Origin: Herbiconiux sp. VKM Ac-1786
GTDB lineage: Bacteria > Actinomycetota > Actinomycetes > Actinomycetales > Microbacteriaceae
Direction: 5' to 3'
Length of the DNA: 64,000 bases
Assembly (NCBI RefSeq): GCF_015350805.1
Contig: NZ_JADKSG010000001.1
Span: forward strand, 1,784,513 to 1,848,512
The translations under genes and the position numbers were made by a program. Positions 8,421 to 17,720 of this stretch are shown here, piece by piece; positions within the stretch are counted from its first letter, which is position 1; the number at the start of each line of letters is the position of its first letter. Below the pieces are notes generated by a model that worked only from the letters and a program-made list of their open reading frames with translations, was not told where the DNA came from and searched no databases.

Positions 8421-9161
8421 CTAGCCGTTCACGGCGGCGACCGCCGCGTCGTAGCGCCCCTCGATCTCGGCGAAGCGCAGGAACCCCACCCGCTCGACGA
8501 GGATCTCGGGCGCCTGCGGGTTCGCCCGCAGCAGCGCCATGACCTCGTCGGCGAAGTCGTCGAGCGGCAGGAAGTGCGGCTCCTCGGCCTGGCCGGGCAT
8601 GAGGTCGGTCTGCACGGCCGGCGGCACGAGCTCGACGACCTCGACCGAGGTCGACGCCAGCTGCAGGCGGATGGTCTCGCTGAAGCGGTGGATGAAGGCC
8701 TTCGACCCGTTGTACGTGGGCGTCGTGGCGAGCGGCACGTGCGCGAGGCCCGACGACACCGTCATCACGGTCGCGTGCGGGCGGGTCTGCAGGTGCCCGA
8801 TGAAGGCGGACACGAGGCGCAGCGGCCCGACGATGTTCGTCTCGACCACGCGCAGGGCGTCGTCGAGGAAGCCGGGGTCGCGCACGTCCTCGGCGGTCAT
8901 GATGCCGGCCATCGCGATGATCGCGTCGAGCTCCGGGTGGCGCTCGAGCACGGTGTCACGGGCGGCGGTGACCGAGGCGGGGTCGGTGATGTCGATGGCG
9001 ACGGTATCGAAGCCGTGCTCGGCGGCGAGGCCGACGAGCAGCTCGGTGCGGCGGCCGCCGATGACGACGGTGCTGCCCGCGGCCTTCAGGCGCAGGGCGA
9101 GGGCGAGGCCGATGCCGGAGGTGGCGCCGGGGATGAAGACGGTGCTGGTTGTGATGTCCAT
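8421..9161 (-). CDS. Short-chain dehydrogenase/reductase
   Basis: 246 residues. The cofactor motif GATSGIGLA lies near the N-terminus, with GGRR after strand 2, which favours NADPH. The catalytic residues are Ser in VSSG and Tyr/Lys in TYNGSK. It belongs to the DltE/YdfG-like classical SDRs. It is divergent from an MmyB-type HTH regulator, with a perfect palindrome between them, an arrangement common in actinobacteria where the regulator controls the SDR. The ATG at 9161 directly precedes the Rossmann strand; the open frame upstream lacks homology. Confidence 0.92.
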   Translation of the reverse strand: MDITTSTVFIPGATSGIGLALALRLKAAGSTVVIGGRRTELLVGLAAEHGFDTVAIDITDPASVTAARDTVLERHPELDAIIAMAGIMTAEDVRDPGFLDDALRVVETNIVGPLRLVSAFIGHLQTRPHATVMTVSSGLAHVPLATTPTYNGSKAFIHRFSETIRLQLASTSVEVVELVPPAVQTDLMPGQAEEPHFLPLDDFADEVMALLRANPQAPEILVERVGFLRFAEIEGRYDAAVAAVNG

Positions 9162-9212
9162 GCCCCCACCCTGCGCGCGTCCGGCGCCGGGCGGGAGGGG
9201 AGCGCTTGTCGG

Positions 9213-9227
9213 GGGATCGGCGATCCC
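9213..9227. promoter_or_regulatory. Perfect palindrome between divergent SDR and HTH genes (putative operator)
   Basis: GGGATCGGCGATCCC is a perfect 7-1-7 inverted repeat halfway between the two divergent start codons (9161 and 9263). On the plus strand it lies upstream of GATAAT (9251-9256), a good -10 box whose predicted start site coincides with the HTH gene's ATG. It is probably the binding site of that HTH protein. Confidence 0.5.
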
Positions 9228-9262
9228 TGTCTCCGGATGCGCGCTGCGCCGATAATCGGAGG

Positions 9263-10120
9263 ATGAACCGTGCCGCCCTCGCCGACTTCCTCCGCGCCCG
9301 CCGAACCGAGCTGCGGCCCGAGGACGTCGGCCTCTCGGCGGGTGCGCGCCGCCGGGTGGCGGGGCTGCGACGCGACGAGGTGGCGGCGCTCGCCGGCATG
9401 TCGACCGACTACTACGTGCGGCTCGAGCAGGTGCGCGGCCCGCAGCCGTCGGAGCAGATGCTCGCCGCACTGGCCCGGGCGCTCCGGCTGAGCCTGGACG
9501 AGCGGGACTACCTCTACCGCCAGGCCGGTCACACCGCGCCGGCCCGCACGCCGCTCGACACCCACGTCGCCCCGGCGCTGATGCGCGTGCTCGACCGGCT
9601 CGAGAACTCGCCGGCGCTCGTGCTGTCGAGCCTCGGCGAGACGCTGCTGCAGAACGAGCTGTCGAAGGCGCTGATGGGCGACCACTCGCGTCTCACGGGC
9701 CCGGCCCGCAGCGGGGTCTACCGGTGGTTCACCGACCCGGCCGAGCGCGAGCTCTACCCCGAGGCCGACCGGGCGCGGCAGAGCCGGGCCCAGGTCTCGG
9801 GGCTGCGGGCCGCCTACGGCGCCGCGGGCGAGCGCTCCCGCGCCGGGTCGCTCGTGCGCGAGCTGCGGGGCGTCAGCGAGGAGTTCGACGCGATCTGGCA
9901 GACGCAGGTGGTCGCGCAGCGCTTCGAGGACCACAAGACGCTGATCCACCCGGAGCTCGGCCCGATCGAGCTGGACTGCCAGGCCCTGTTCACCGAGGAC
10001 CAGGGGCAGGCGCTCCTCGTGCTCACGGCGGCGCCTCGCACGGAGGCCGCGGCCAAGCTCGAGCTGCTCGCCGTGCTCGGGCGCGAGCGCTTCCCGGCGG
10101 AGTCGACCGCGCGCCCGTGA
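9263..10120 (+). CDS. MmyB-type helix-turn-helix transcriptional regulator
   Basis: 285 residues. The N-terminal XRE-type helix-turn-helix carries LRRDEVAALAGMSTDYYVRLEQ (positions about 35-60). The C-terminal two-thirds is the MmyB-like ligand-binding (PAS-like) domain, in which homologues bind fatty-acid-like ligands. The gene is divergent from an SDR and presumably represses it from the palindrome at 9213-9227. GATAAT ends six bases before the ATG, indicating a leaderless transcript; the GGAGG between them is too close to act as a normal ribosome site. Confidence 0.92.
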   Translation: MNRAALADFLRARRTELRPEDVGLSAGARRRVAGLRRDEVAALAGMSTDYYVRLEQVRGPQPSEQMLAALARALRLSLDERDYLYRQAGHTAPARTPLDTHVAPALMRVLDRLENSPALVLSSLGETLLQNELSKALMGDHSRLTGPARSGVYRWFTDPAERELYPEADRARQSRAQVSGLRAAYGAAGERSRAGSLVRELRGVSEEFDAIWQTQVVAQRFEDHKTLIHPELGPIELDCQALFTEDQGQALLVLTAAPRTEAAAKLELLAVLGRERFPAESTARP

Positions 10121-10136
10121 GGCGCGCGTGGCGGCG

Positions 10137-10523
10137 TCAGGAGGCGGCGGGCGTCGACTCCTGGGCCGCGGCGTCGGACGGAGCGCCGTCGGAGTCGGCA
10201 GGGGCGGCGGCAGCGGCGGGCGCCTCGGGCGCCGCGTGCTTCGACGACTTCTTCTGCGACTGCTTGGCGACGAGCGCCTCCTTCTCGGCCTTCAGCGACG
10301 CCACGGTCGACTCGTCGAGCCCGGGGTCGGGCAGGTCGAGGAAGGGGCTCGCGCCGCCGGTGCGGGAGTAGACGGCCGAGGCGTAGGCGATGGCGGCGGT
10401 GCGCACCTTCGCGGTCGCGCGGTCGCGCTTGCCGTGCCCGCTCTTCTTGTCCTCCAGCACCCCCTGGTGCTTCTCGAGGGCCGTGATGAGGTCTTTCAGA
10501 GCAGTCTTCGTCTTCTTCGCCAT
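10137..10523 (-). CDS. Conserved hypothetical Lys/Ala-rich protein
   Basis: 128 residues. The N-terminal 45 residues are basic (starts MAKKTKTALKDLI, with GHGKRDRATAKVR), the middle is helical, and the tail after KKSSKHAAPEAP is a low-complexity Ala/Pro/Asp stretch. No signal peptide or membrane segment. I do not recognise a family. The charge pattern could suit nucleic-acid or protein binding. It is convergent with the HTH gene and divergent from the APC permease. Confidence 0.7.
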   Translation of the reverse strand: MAKKTKTALKDLITALEKHQGVLEDKKSGHGKRDRATAKVRTAAIAYASAVYSRTGGASPFLDLPDPGLDESTVASLKAEKEALVAKQSQKKSSKHAAPEAPAAAAAPADSDGAPSDAAAQESTPAAS

Positions 10524-10569
10524 GCCCGCATTATGCCCGTCGAAGGTTAACAGGGTGCATAGTGGCCTC

Positions 10570-12018
10570 ATGACAGCCACGGCAGCGTCACCCTCGAGTT
10601 CGACGAGCGAACCGGAACTGAAGAAGGTGATGGGCCCGAAGCTCCTGCTCCTGTTCATCATCGGCGACATCCTCGGCACCGGCATCTACGCCCTCACCGG
10701 TCAGGTCGCGGCCGAGGTGGGCGGGGCCGCCTGGCTGCCGTTCCTCATCGCGTTCGTCGTCGCGACCATCACGGCGTGCTCCTACCTCGAGCTCGTGACC
10801 AAGTACCCGCAGGCGGCCGGGGCGGCGCTGTACGCGCACAAGGCCTTCGGCATCCACTTCGTCACCTTCCTGATCTGCTTCACGGTGATGTCGTCGGGCA
10901 TCACCTCGGCCTCGGCGGCCGCCGGAGCCTTCGCGAGCAACTTCGCCATCGGCTTCGGGCTCGGCGAGGGCCCGGGGCTCGCGCTGGTGATCGCGCTCGC
11001 GTTCATGATCCTGATCGCCGCGGTCAATCTCCGCGGCGTCGCGGAGAGCGTCGGCCTGAACGTCGTGCTCACGCTGGTCGAGCTGTCGGGCCTGCTGCTG
11101 GTGATCTTCATCAGCTTCTTCGCCATCTTCGGCGGCCAGGCCGACTTCTCCCGGGTGGTGGCCTTCGACACCCCCGACGACAAGAGCGTCTTCCTCGCCA
11201 TCTCGACCGCGACCTCGCTCGCGTTCTTCGCGATGGTCGGCTTCGAGGACTCGGTGAACATGGCCGAGGAGACGAAGAACCCCTCGAAGATCTTCCCGAA
11301 GGTGATGCTGACCGGGCTCGGCATCACGGCCGTCATCTACATGCTGGTGTCGATCGTGGCGGTCGCCATCGTGCCCGTCGGCGAGCTGGCCGGCAACGAC
11401 ACCCCGCTGGTGACGGTGGTGCAGACGGCGGCCCCCGATTTCCCGATCTCGGCGCTCATCCCGTTCATCTCGCTCTTCGCGGTCGCGAACAGCGCGCTGA
11501 TCAACATGATGATGGCGAGCCGCCTGCTCTACGGCATGAGCAAGCAGGGCGTGCTGCCGCCGTTCCTGTCGAAGGTGCTGCCGAAGCGCCGCACGCCCTG
11601 GGCGGCCATCCTGTTCACCACCGCCATCGCGCTGGGGCTCACCGCGTTCGTGTCGATCGATCCCGACAACCCGATCGCGGTGCTGCTGGGCGGCACGACC
11701 TCGCTGCTGCTGCTCGCGGTGTTCTCGGTGGTGAACGTGAGCGTGCTGGTGCTGCGCAAGAAGCCGGTAGACCACAAGCACTTCCGCACGCCGACGGCGC
11801 TGCCCGTGATCGGCGCGATCGCGTGCCTCTACCTCGTGCTGCCGTGGACCTCGGGGCGTCCGCCGGAGCAGTACGAGATCGCGGGCATCCTGCTCGTGCT
11901 CGGCATCGTGCTCTGGGCGATCACGTTCCTCCACCGACGCCGCAGCGGCTACGGCGGGGCGGCGGCACTCGACACCCAGGCGCTGACCGCGGTCGAGCGC
12001 GGGCCAGAGGGCGACTGA
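10570..12018 (+). CDS. APC family amino acid permease
   Basis: 482 residues with about 12 membrane helices. The first helix region has the APC signature GDILGTGIYALTGQVA, followed by the helix with VATITACSYLELVTKYPQAAGAALY, typical of the cationic amino acid/YfnA-like branch. SLAFFAMVGFEDSVNMAEETKNPSKIFP is the conserved loop before helix 7. It takes up an unidentified amino acid by proton symport (family inference). CATAGT ends six bases before the ATG at 10570, so the message is probably leaderless. It is convergent with the macrodomain gene. Confidence 0.93.
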   Translation: MTATAASPSSSTSEPELKKVMGPKLLLLFIIGDILGTGIYALTGQVAAEVGGAAWLPFLIAFVVATITACSYLELVTKYPQAAGAALYAHKAFGIHFVTFLICFTVMSSGITSASAAAGAFASNFAIGFGLGEGPGLALVIALAFMILIAAVNLRGVAESVGLNVVLTLVELSGLLLVIFISFFAIFGGQADFSRVVAFDTPDDKSVFLAISTATSLAFFAMVGFEDSVNMAEETKNPSKIFPKVMLTGLGITAVIYMLVSIVAVAIVPVGELAGNDTPLVTVVQTAAPDFPISALIPFISLFAVANSALINMMMASRLLYGMSKQGVLPPFLSKVLPKRRTPWAAILFTTAIALGLTAFVSIDPDNPIAVLLGGTTSLLLLAVFSVVNVSVLVLRKKPVDHKHFRTPTALPVIGAIACLYLVLPWTSGRPPEQYEIAGILLVLGIVLWAITFLHRRRSGYGGAAALDTQALTAVERGPEGD

Positions 12019-12075
12019 CCCCGGGGCGCGTCGACCCCGAACCCACCGAGCCCGACCACGAGCAGAGCGGATGCT

Positions 12076-12585
12076 CTACCCCACCGCCCGCACGAACTCC
12101 CGCAGCATCGCGTCGCCGAACAGGGCGAACGACACCGCCCCGGCGTAGCGCGACTCCCGCACGGTCTCGACCGCGATCCGCGCTGCGCTGTCGGCCGGCC
12201 AGCCGTAGACCCCGGCGCTGATCGCGGGGAACACGACGGAGGCGGCGCCGAGCCCCTCGGCGACCTCGAGCGAGCGGCGGTAGGCCGACGCCAGCACCGC
12301 CGAACGGTCATCCGTCGCACTGAACACGGGGCCCACGGTGTGGATGACCCAGCGCGCCGGCAGCCGCCCCGCCGTCGTGGCGACGGCGTCACCGGGCGGG
12401 AGGCCGTCGGGGAAGCGCGTGCGCCGGAGCTCCCGGCACTCCGCGAGGATCTCGGGCCCGCCCCGGCGGTGGATCGCGCCGTCGACCCCGCCGCCGCCGA
12501 GCAGCGAGCTGTTGGCGGCGTTCACGATCGCGTCGGCCTCGACCGTGGTGATGTCGGCTCGGAGGAGGGTGATCGCCCCCGTCAT
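12076..12585 (-). CDS. Macrodomain protein, O-acetyl-ADP-ribose deacetylase type
   Basis: 169 residues forming one MacroD/YmdB-like domain. The ADP-ribose-binding motifs are clear: NAANSSLLGGGGVDGAIH (residues about 24-41) and the phosphate loop ISAGVYGWP. It should hydrolyse O-acetyl-ADP-ribose or remove ADP-ribose from proteins or nucleic acids. The ATG overlaps the stop of the preceding small gene (ATGA), so the two form an operon. Confidence 0.93.
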   Translation of the reverse strand: MTGAITLLRADITTVEADAIVNAANSSLLGGGGVDGAIHRRGGPEILAECRELRRTRFPDGLPPGDAVATTAGRLPARWVIHTVGPVFSATDDRSAVLASAYRRSLEVAEGLGAASVVFPAISAGVYGWPADSAARIAVETVRESRYAGAVSFALFGDAMLREFVRAVG

Positions 12586-12878
12586 GCCCCGAGGGCGCTC
12601 GGCACGGCCAGGGGGAACGGCGCCGGCAGGGCGTGCCGCTCGAGGGCGGCCTGGGCCTCGGTGAGGCTCTCGTGCTGCCCGAGCGCGTGACCCGTCACGG
12701 CGGTGGTGACGAAGAGGGTGCGGCGACGCTGCGAGACGATCCCGGCGGGCCGGCCGTGCTCGTCGACGGCGACCCACAGGTCGGGCTGCGGGCAGCGCCA
12801 GGTGAGAGCGGCCACGTCGGGCCGTGGGGCGCGGTCGGGCCCGCCGGTGGGGTCGGTCGTGAGTTCTGCGATCGTCAT
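12582..12878 (-). CDS. Hypothetical protein coupled to the macrodomain gene
   Basis: 98 residues, starting MTIAELTTDPTGG. It contains DLWVAVDEHGRPAGIVSQRR, which looks like a small beta-sheet domain, then a short helix (LTEAQAALERHA). No signal peptide, membrane segment or recognised motif. The stop overlaps the macrodomain start by four bases, implying co-translation and perhaps a shared role in ADP-ribose metabolism; that is only inference from position. Confidence 0.75.
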   Translation of the reverse strand: MTIAELTTDPTGGPDRAPRPDVAALTWRCPQPDLWVAVDEHGRPAGIVSQRRRTLFVTTAVTGHALGQHESLTEAQAALERHALPAPFPLAVPSALGA

Positions 12879-13001
12879 CGATGCCTCCAGTGCTCCGGAG
12901 CTCCGTGCCTCGTGGCATCGCTCCTCACCATCAGGACTACCCGGGGTGCGGATCGGCCGCGAGGGCTTGACGAGCAGCCGCTCGCGGTGCAGGCGGACGG
13001 G

Positions 13002-13124
13002 TCAGCCCTGACGCGCCTTGAAGCGCGGGTTCAGCTTGTTGATCACGAAGACGCGGCCGCGACGGCGCACGACCTGCGATCCGGGCATGGTCTTCATGGA
13101 CTTGAGGGAGTTGCGGACCTTCAT
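13002..13124 (-). CDS. rpmJ: 50S ribosomal protein L36, zinc-free (type B) form
   Basis: 40 residues: [11 protein letters not shown], then [16 protein letters not shown] and a basic tail. This is L36 without any cysteine; the ordinary form has a Cys/His zinc ribbon. Such C-minus copies (YkgO in E. coli) are made in zinc shortage so that zinc-bearing L36 can be replaced and its zinc reused. A Zur-like operator lies 22 bases upstream, and the divergent gene is a COG0523-family protein, the standard zinc-starvation partner. Too short for most ORF lists but unambiguous. Confidence 0.95.
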   Translation of the reverse strand: MKVRNSLKSMKTMPGSQVVRRRGRVFVINKLNPRFKARQG

Positions 13125-13146
13125 GTCGGTCTCCTCGACTTCTTAT

Positions 13147-13161
13147 TGAGAATGGTTATCG
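13147..13161. promoter_or_regulatory. Zur box between divergent rpmJ (L36) and COG0523 gene
   Basis: TGAGAATGGTTATCG agrees with the actinobacterial Zur consensus TGAAAATGATTTTCA at 11 of 15 positions and is roughly palindromic within a wider TATTGA...TCGATA frame. It sits in the 50-base gap between two genes that are classic Zur targets. When zinc is plentiful, Zur should repress both; this is inferred from site and targets together. Confidence 0.75.
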
Positions 13162-13174
13162 ATAGAGTACCACC

Positions 13175-14230
13175 ATGAGCCCCGACCGTGTCACTCCGCC
13201 CCGTTTCCGCCCCGTGCTCGCCGTGACGCTCGTCAGCGGGGCCTCCTCGGCGGCGGTGAACGCGGTGGCTCAGCGCCTCGCCGGGCCGGGGACGTCGACG
13301 GCCGTCGCACCCGAGCAGCTGGAGTTCGCGGGCGACGACGGCGACGCCGCGGCCCTCGCCCTCGGGCTCGCCGACGCGCTCGACGCCGACGCGCGCGCCA
13401 CCGGCTCCGGCCAGCGCGTCATCGCGATCGAGCCGGGCGTCGACGTGCTCGAGGCGGCGCTGATGCTCGAGCACCTGCTCGAGTCGCGCGAGCCGCACCT
13501 GATCCCGATCGCGGTGCGTGACGTGGTCGCCGTGACCACGTCGGCCGACATCGACCGCCTGCTCTTCGGATGCCCGCCCGAGCGCCCTGACGGCGGTGAC
13601 GGCCGCATCCACGCGAACAACCGCAGCCACGGCGAACCGCACGACGCGGCGGAGCGCCTCGCCTCGCGCCTCGAGGCGTCCTCGCTCATCGTGCTGCACG
13701 ACCTGCCGACGCGCCGGGTGCTCGCCCTGCTCGAGCGGCTGTGCCCGGCGGCGAGGGTGCTGGGGCGGGATGCACTGGACGCCGTCCACGCCGCGCCGGC
13801 CCGCCTCGAGCGGCGGCTCGTGCACCGGATCGCCGCCTCGATGGGCTGGCAGCGGGAGCTCGACCCCTCGGCGCGGGGGCGGGCATCCGGGAGCCCCGTG
13901 CAGACGCTGGTGTTCACCGACCCGCGGCCGTTCCACCCCGAGCGGCTGGCGCGCACGGTCGAGCGCTTCACGCCCGGGGAGGTGGGGCGCATCGTGCGCT
14001 CGCGAGGCCTGACGCGGCTGGCCTCACGCCCGGGCGTCGTGGGCAGCTGGTCGAGCGCGGGGGAGCTGCTCAGCCTCGACCCGACGTCGATGCCGAGCTG
14101 GCACGCGTCGGCGCCGCTCGGTCAGGAGCTCGTGTTCTTCGGCGAGGGGATGCGCGTGGAGCGGCTGATCGGCCTGCTCGACGAGGCACTGCTCGATCCC
14201 GGTGAACTGCTGGCCGGGCCGGAGCTGTGA
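13175..14230 (+). CDS. COG0523/CobW-like protein with degenerate GTPase domain
   Basis: 351 residues. The C-terminal part (about 240-345) is a good CobW C-terminal domain: VQTLVFTDPRPFHPERL, RIVRSRGLTRLASRPG and LGQELVFFGEG. The N-terminal part aligns with the GTPase half of COG0523 zinc metallochaperones but has lost the key sites: where GxxGxGKT is expected there is VSGASSAAVNAVAQRL, and the CxCC metal motif is reduced to one cysteine (FGCPPERP). It probably works without GTP hydrolysis or as a partner. Zur-type control with zinc-free L36 supports a role in zinc starvation. The last bases are convergent with purQ. Confidence 0.85.
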   Translation: MSPDRVTPPRFRPVLAVTLVSGASSAAVNAVAQRLAGPGTSTAVAPEQLEFAGDDGDAAALALGLADALDADARATGSGQRVIAIEPGVDVLEAALMLEHLLESREPHLIPIAVRDVVAVTTSADIDRLLFGCPPERPDGGDGRIHANNRSHGEPHDAAERLASRLEASSLIVLHDLPTRRVLALLERLCPAARVLGRDALDAVHAAPARLERRLVHRIAASMGWQRELDPSARGRASGSPVQTLVFTDPRPFHPERLARTVERFTPGEVGRIVRSRGLTRLASRPGVVGSWSSAGELLSLDPTSMPSWHASAPLGQELVFFGEGMRVERLIGLLDEALLDPGELLAGPEL

Positions 14231-14294
14231 CAGCGGCTGCCCGACCCGTTCCCGAGCTGGGACGCCGGTCAGCACCATCACTAGGAGCGGAGGG

Positions 14295-14989
<695 letters not shown>

Positions 14990-14993
<4 letters not shown>

Positions 14994-15280
14994 GCCAGCG
15001 CCCCGGAGGCGGCCGCGCTGTGGGCGCCGGCCTCGTCGAGCACGGTGATGTTCACGACGTCCTCGATGACCGAGTTCGACAGCAGCTCCTCGGCGATCTC
15101 GCGCACGTCGGCGAGCACCGCGGCATCGACGTCGCCGTCGACGGTGAGCTCGAAGCGCTTGCCCACTCGCACCCCGGTGAACTCGGTCTTGCCGAGCCGC
15201 GTCAGGGCGCCGGCGACGGCCTTGCCCTGCGGGTCGAGGAGTTCGGCTTTCGGCATGACGTCGACGACGATTTTCGGCAC
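14990..15280 (-). CDS. purS: Phosphoribosylformylglycinamidine synthase subunit PurS
   Basis: 96 residues; PurS is usually about 80. It starts at a GTG ([21 protein letters not shown]) behind a GAGGAG ribosome site. The core motifs VRVGKRFEL and [15 protein letters not shown] are intact. The last 12 residues are an extra Ala/Ser-rich tail. PurS bridges PurQ and PurL in the FGAM synthase complex. It is coupled to purQ by a 4-base overlap. Confidence 0.96.
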
Positions 15281-15314
15281 GGCTGCTCCTCGGGGAGTGA
15301 CGGGGGAGGACGGC

Positions 15315-17720
15315 CTACAGTCTATCGTCCGCCGCGCGGTCCCGGGCGTCCTGCTCCCGCACCCGCTCGCCGAGCTCGCGGCGGGACCCGGCGCCGAGCT
15401 TGCCGCGGGCCGCGTAGATGTGCGATTCGACGGTGCGCACCGACAGGAACAGCTGCTGCGCGATCTCCTTGTTGCTCAGCCGGCGGGCAACCAGCAGGGC
15501 GATCTCGTGCTCCCGCTCGGTCAGCACCCGGCTCGCCAGGCCGTCCGCGCGGGCGGCGGGGGCGAGGTTGTCGATCGTGCGCGCGAGGCTCTCGCGCCGC
15601 TTCAGGTCGGTCACCGAGGGACCGGCGGCCGCGTCGCCGGTGGCGCGCTCCGTCTCGGCGGCGACCAGGGCCGCCTCCGCCGTGCCGAGCTCCCCGGCGG
15701 CGATGGCGATGTCGTACTCGACGATGTGCCGGGAGTACCGGAACAGCCGGTGCGTGCGCAGCTGCTCGATGTCGATCTCGTCGAGCACCTGACGGGCGTC
15801 GGCCACCCGGCCGAGCCGGGCGAGCGCGCTGGCCCGCAGGTTGCCGACCAGCGGCCGGAACACGGCGAACTCGATGCGGTCGATGCGGTCGATCGCGGCG
15901 CCGAACTCGAGCTCGGCACGCGCGTCGTCGCCCGCCGCGAAGCCCAGGGCGACGCCCGAGACGATGCCGGCGAGGGCGAGACCGCTGCGGTCCTTCCGCT
16001 GCGCGGCGACACCGACGGCGTAGCGCAGCCGGGCGTCGAGGTGGGGCGGGACGCTCCGGGCCACCACGCCCGTGAAGGCCTGGAAGCAGATCAGCACGAG
16101 CTCGGTGCGGAGCGAGACGGGCCGGCTGGTGACCGGATCGCGGTTGATCCGCTCGGCGCGGGCCAGCATCGCGAGGCCGTCGGCGCCCCGCCCGAGCTGG
16201 GCGGCGCACATGGAGGCCACCACGGCGGCCCGGAGCCGCACCAGCGTGCCCGCCTCCGGGTGCTCGACCACCCGCAGTGCGTGCTGCTCGCCGCCCGTCC
16301 AGTCCAGGTCGAGGTAGTGCTCCTCGGCGCGCTGCGCCTCGAGCTCGCACTGCACGCTCGCATCCGACACCCCGGCCGCGGCGAGCCACGCCTCGATGTC
16401 GCCGAGCGTCTGCCCCGCGGGGTGCCAGCCGATCATGCTGGCCCACCACCGCACCAGCCGGCGCAGCTCGGGCACCGGCACGGTGGAGGCGTCGACCCGC
16501 GAGATCTGGGCGTACGCCTCGTCGATCTCGTGCAGCCGGGCGAGCGCGCGCGACGCCTCGAGGTTCAGGGCCGGATGCCCGTCCACCGCGAAGCCGAGGG
16601 CGACGTAGTCCAGGGCGAGCTGCGCGCGGCCCCCCGTGTTGGCCGCGGCGGCCGCGGTGGAGAGCACGAGTCCGCGGAGCTCCGGATCGACGTCGCCCGG
16701 CGAGGGCACGGACTCCCGCCCGGAGTGCCACGACGCGGCCGCGGCGAGCATCACGGGTTCGCTCGGCGTGACGCCGGGCTCGGTCAGCATGCGGGTGACC
16801 AGCTCGTCGACCACCGCGTCCACCCGCCCCGGGGGCAGCCGGTGGTCGGCCTCCTGGGCGATCGGCGCGGTGGCGTGCAGCAGGCGGCGCGGCCCCGTCT
16901 CGCGCAGCACCCGCCGGGCCTTCAGGGCGTCGAGCACCGCGGGGCGCACCACCCGGCTGAGCGTGGAGTACTCGATGCCGTCGAGCCGGCCGACCAGGGC
17001 CAGGGCGAGCTGCTGCTCGGCGTCGTAGGCGTCGACCACCGTGCGCAGGGCATCGGCGAGCCGCGATCCGGCCCGTGCCCGACGCGACTCCCACGGGTCG
17101 TGCCCGCCCCCGCGCTGCGCCTCGGCGGCGTCGAGCGCGAGCTCTCTGAGGAGCATCCGGGAGCCCGCCGACCGCTGGGTGACCACGGCGCGCGTGACCG
17201 AGTCGAGCACGTCGTCGCCGACGATGCAGGAGATCAGCTGGTCGGCGGTGAGGTCGTCGAGCAGCTGCAGGTCGTGGCGCACGGCGACGCCGTCGAGCCA
17301 GAGCTGCGCGAGCACCGGCGGCAGCCCCGAGGTCTGGGTGCACGGGTCGGTGTCGGCCGTCAGCAGCACCCGGGCCGAGCCCGTGTAGGCGGCGCGGCTG
17401 ATCGCCTCGAGGCCCGCCTCGGCGACCGCGGGGGCGTCGTCGACCACGAGCACGAGCGGGGGAGCGCCCGGCACCGGATGCTCGCCGAGTCCCTCGGGAA
17501 CCGGCTGGCCCGCGCGCAGCACCACCGGGTCGACGCCGCGACGGCGCAGCTCGGCGATGACGGCGCGGGTGAGGTGGCTCTTGCCGCTGCCCGGCACGCC
17601 CACGATCACGACGCTGCCCCCGTCGACGAGCAGCTCGGCGATCTCCGTGGGGTCGCGATCGAGGCCGACGACCTTCTCCGACGGAGCACCGACGATCCGT
17701 CGTCGTGCGGTACCCGGCAT
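15315..17720 (-). CDS. Large ATP-binding LuxR-family transcriptional regulator
   Basis: 801 residues. An N-terminal AAA/STAND-type ATPase has Walker A GVPGSGKSH (about residue 40) and a Walker B-like LVLVVDD. The middle 500 residues are helical, TPR-like repeats. The C-terminal 65 residues are a LuxR helix-turn-helix (LTEREHEIALLVARRLSNKEIAQQLFLSVRTVESHIY). This is the LAL/MalT-like architecture: a ligand-sensing ATPase that activates transcription. ATG 17720 is chosen because MPGTARRR directly precedes the ATPase; an open frame to 17825 adds no recognisable domain. Its target is unknown; it could control the secreted nuclease divergent from it. Confidence 0.9.
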   Translation of the reverse strand: MPGTARRRIVGAPSEKVVGLDRDPTEIAELLVDGGSVVIVGVPGSGKSHLTRAVIAELRRRGVDPVVLRAGQPVPEGLGEHPVPGAPPLVLVVDDAPAVAEAGLEAISRAAYTGSARVLLTADTDPCTQTSGLPPVLAQLWLDGVAVRHDLQLLDDLTADQLISCIVGDDVLDSVTRAVVTQRSAGSRMLLRELALDAAEAQRGGGHDPWESRRARAGSRLADALRTVVDAYDAEQQLALALVGRLDGIEYSTLSRVVRPAVLDALKARRVLRETGPRRLLHATAPIAQEADHRLPPGRVDAVVDELVTRMLTEPGVTPSEPVMLAAAASWHSGRESVPSPGDVDPELRGLVLSTAAAAANTGGRAQLALDYVALGFAVDGHPALNLEASRALARLHEIDEAYAQISRVDASTVPVPELRRLVRWWASMIGWHPAGQTLGDIEAWLAAAGVSDASVQCELEAQRAEEHYLDLDWTGGEQHALRVVEHPEAGTLVRLRAAVVASMCAAQLGRGADGLAMLARAERINRDPVTSRPVSLRTELVLICFQAFTGVVARSVPPHLDARLRYAVGVAAQRKDRSGLALAGIVSGVALGFAAGDDARAELEFGAAIDRIDRIEFAVFRPLVGNLRASALARLGRVADARQVLDEIDIEQLRTHRLFRYSRHIVEYDIAIAAGELGTAEAALVAAETERATGDAAAGPSVTDLKRRESLARTIDNLAPAARADGLASRVLTEREHEIALLVARRLSNKEIAQQLFLSVRTVESHIYAARGKLGAGSRRELGERVREQDARDRAADDRL

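Noticed and set aside
12957-12987. Terminator hairpin after rpmJ (CCGCGAG/CTCGCGG)
   Set aside because: Seven-base stem with a 17-base loop and no T-rich tail; such pairs are common by chance in this DNA.
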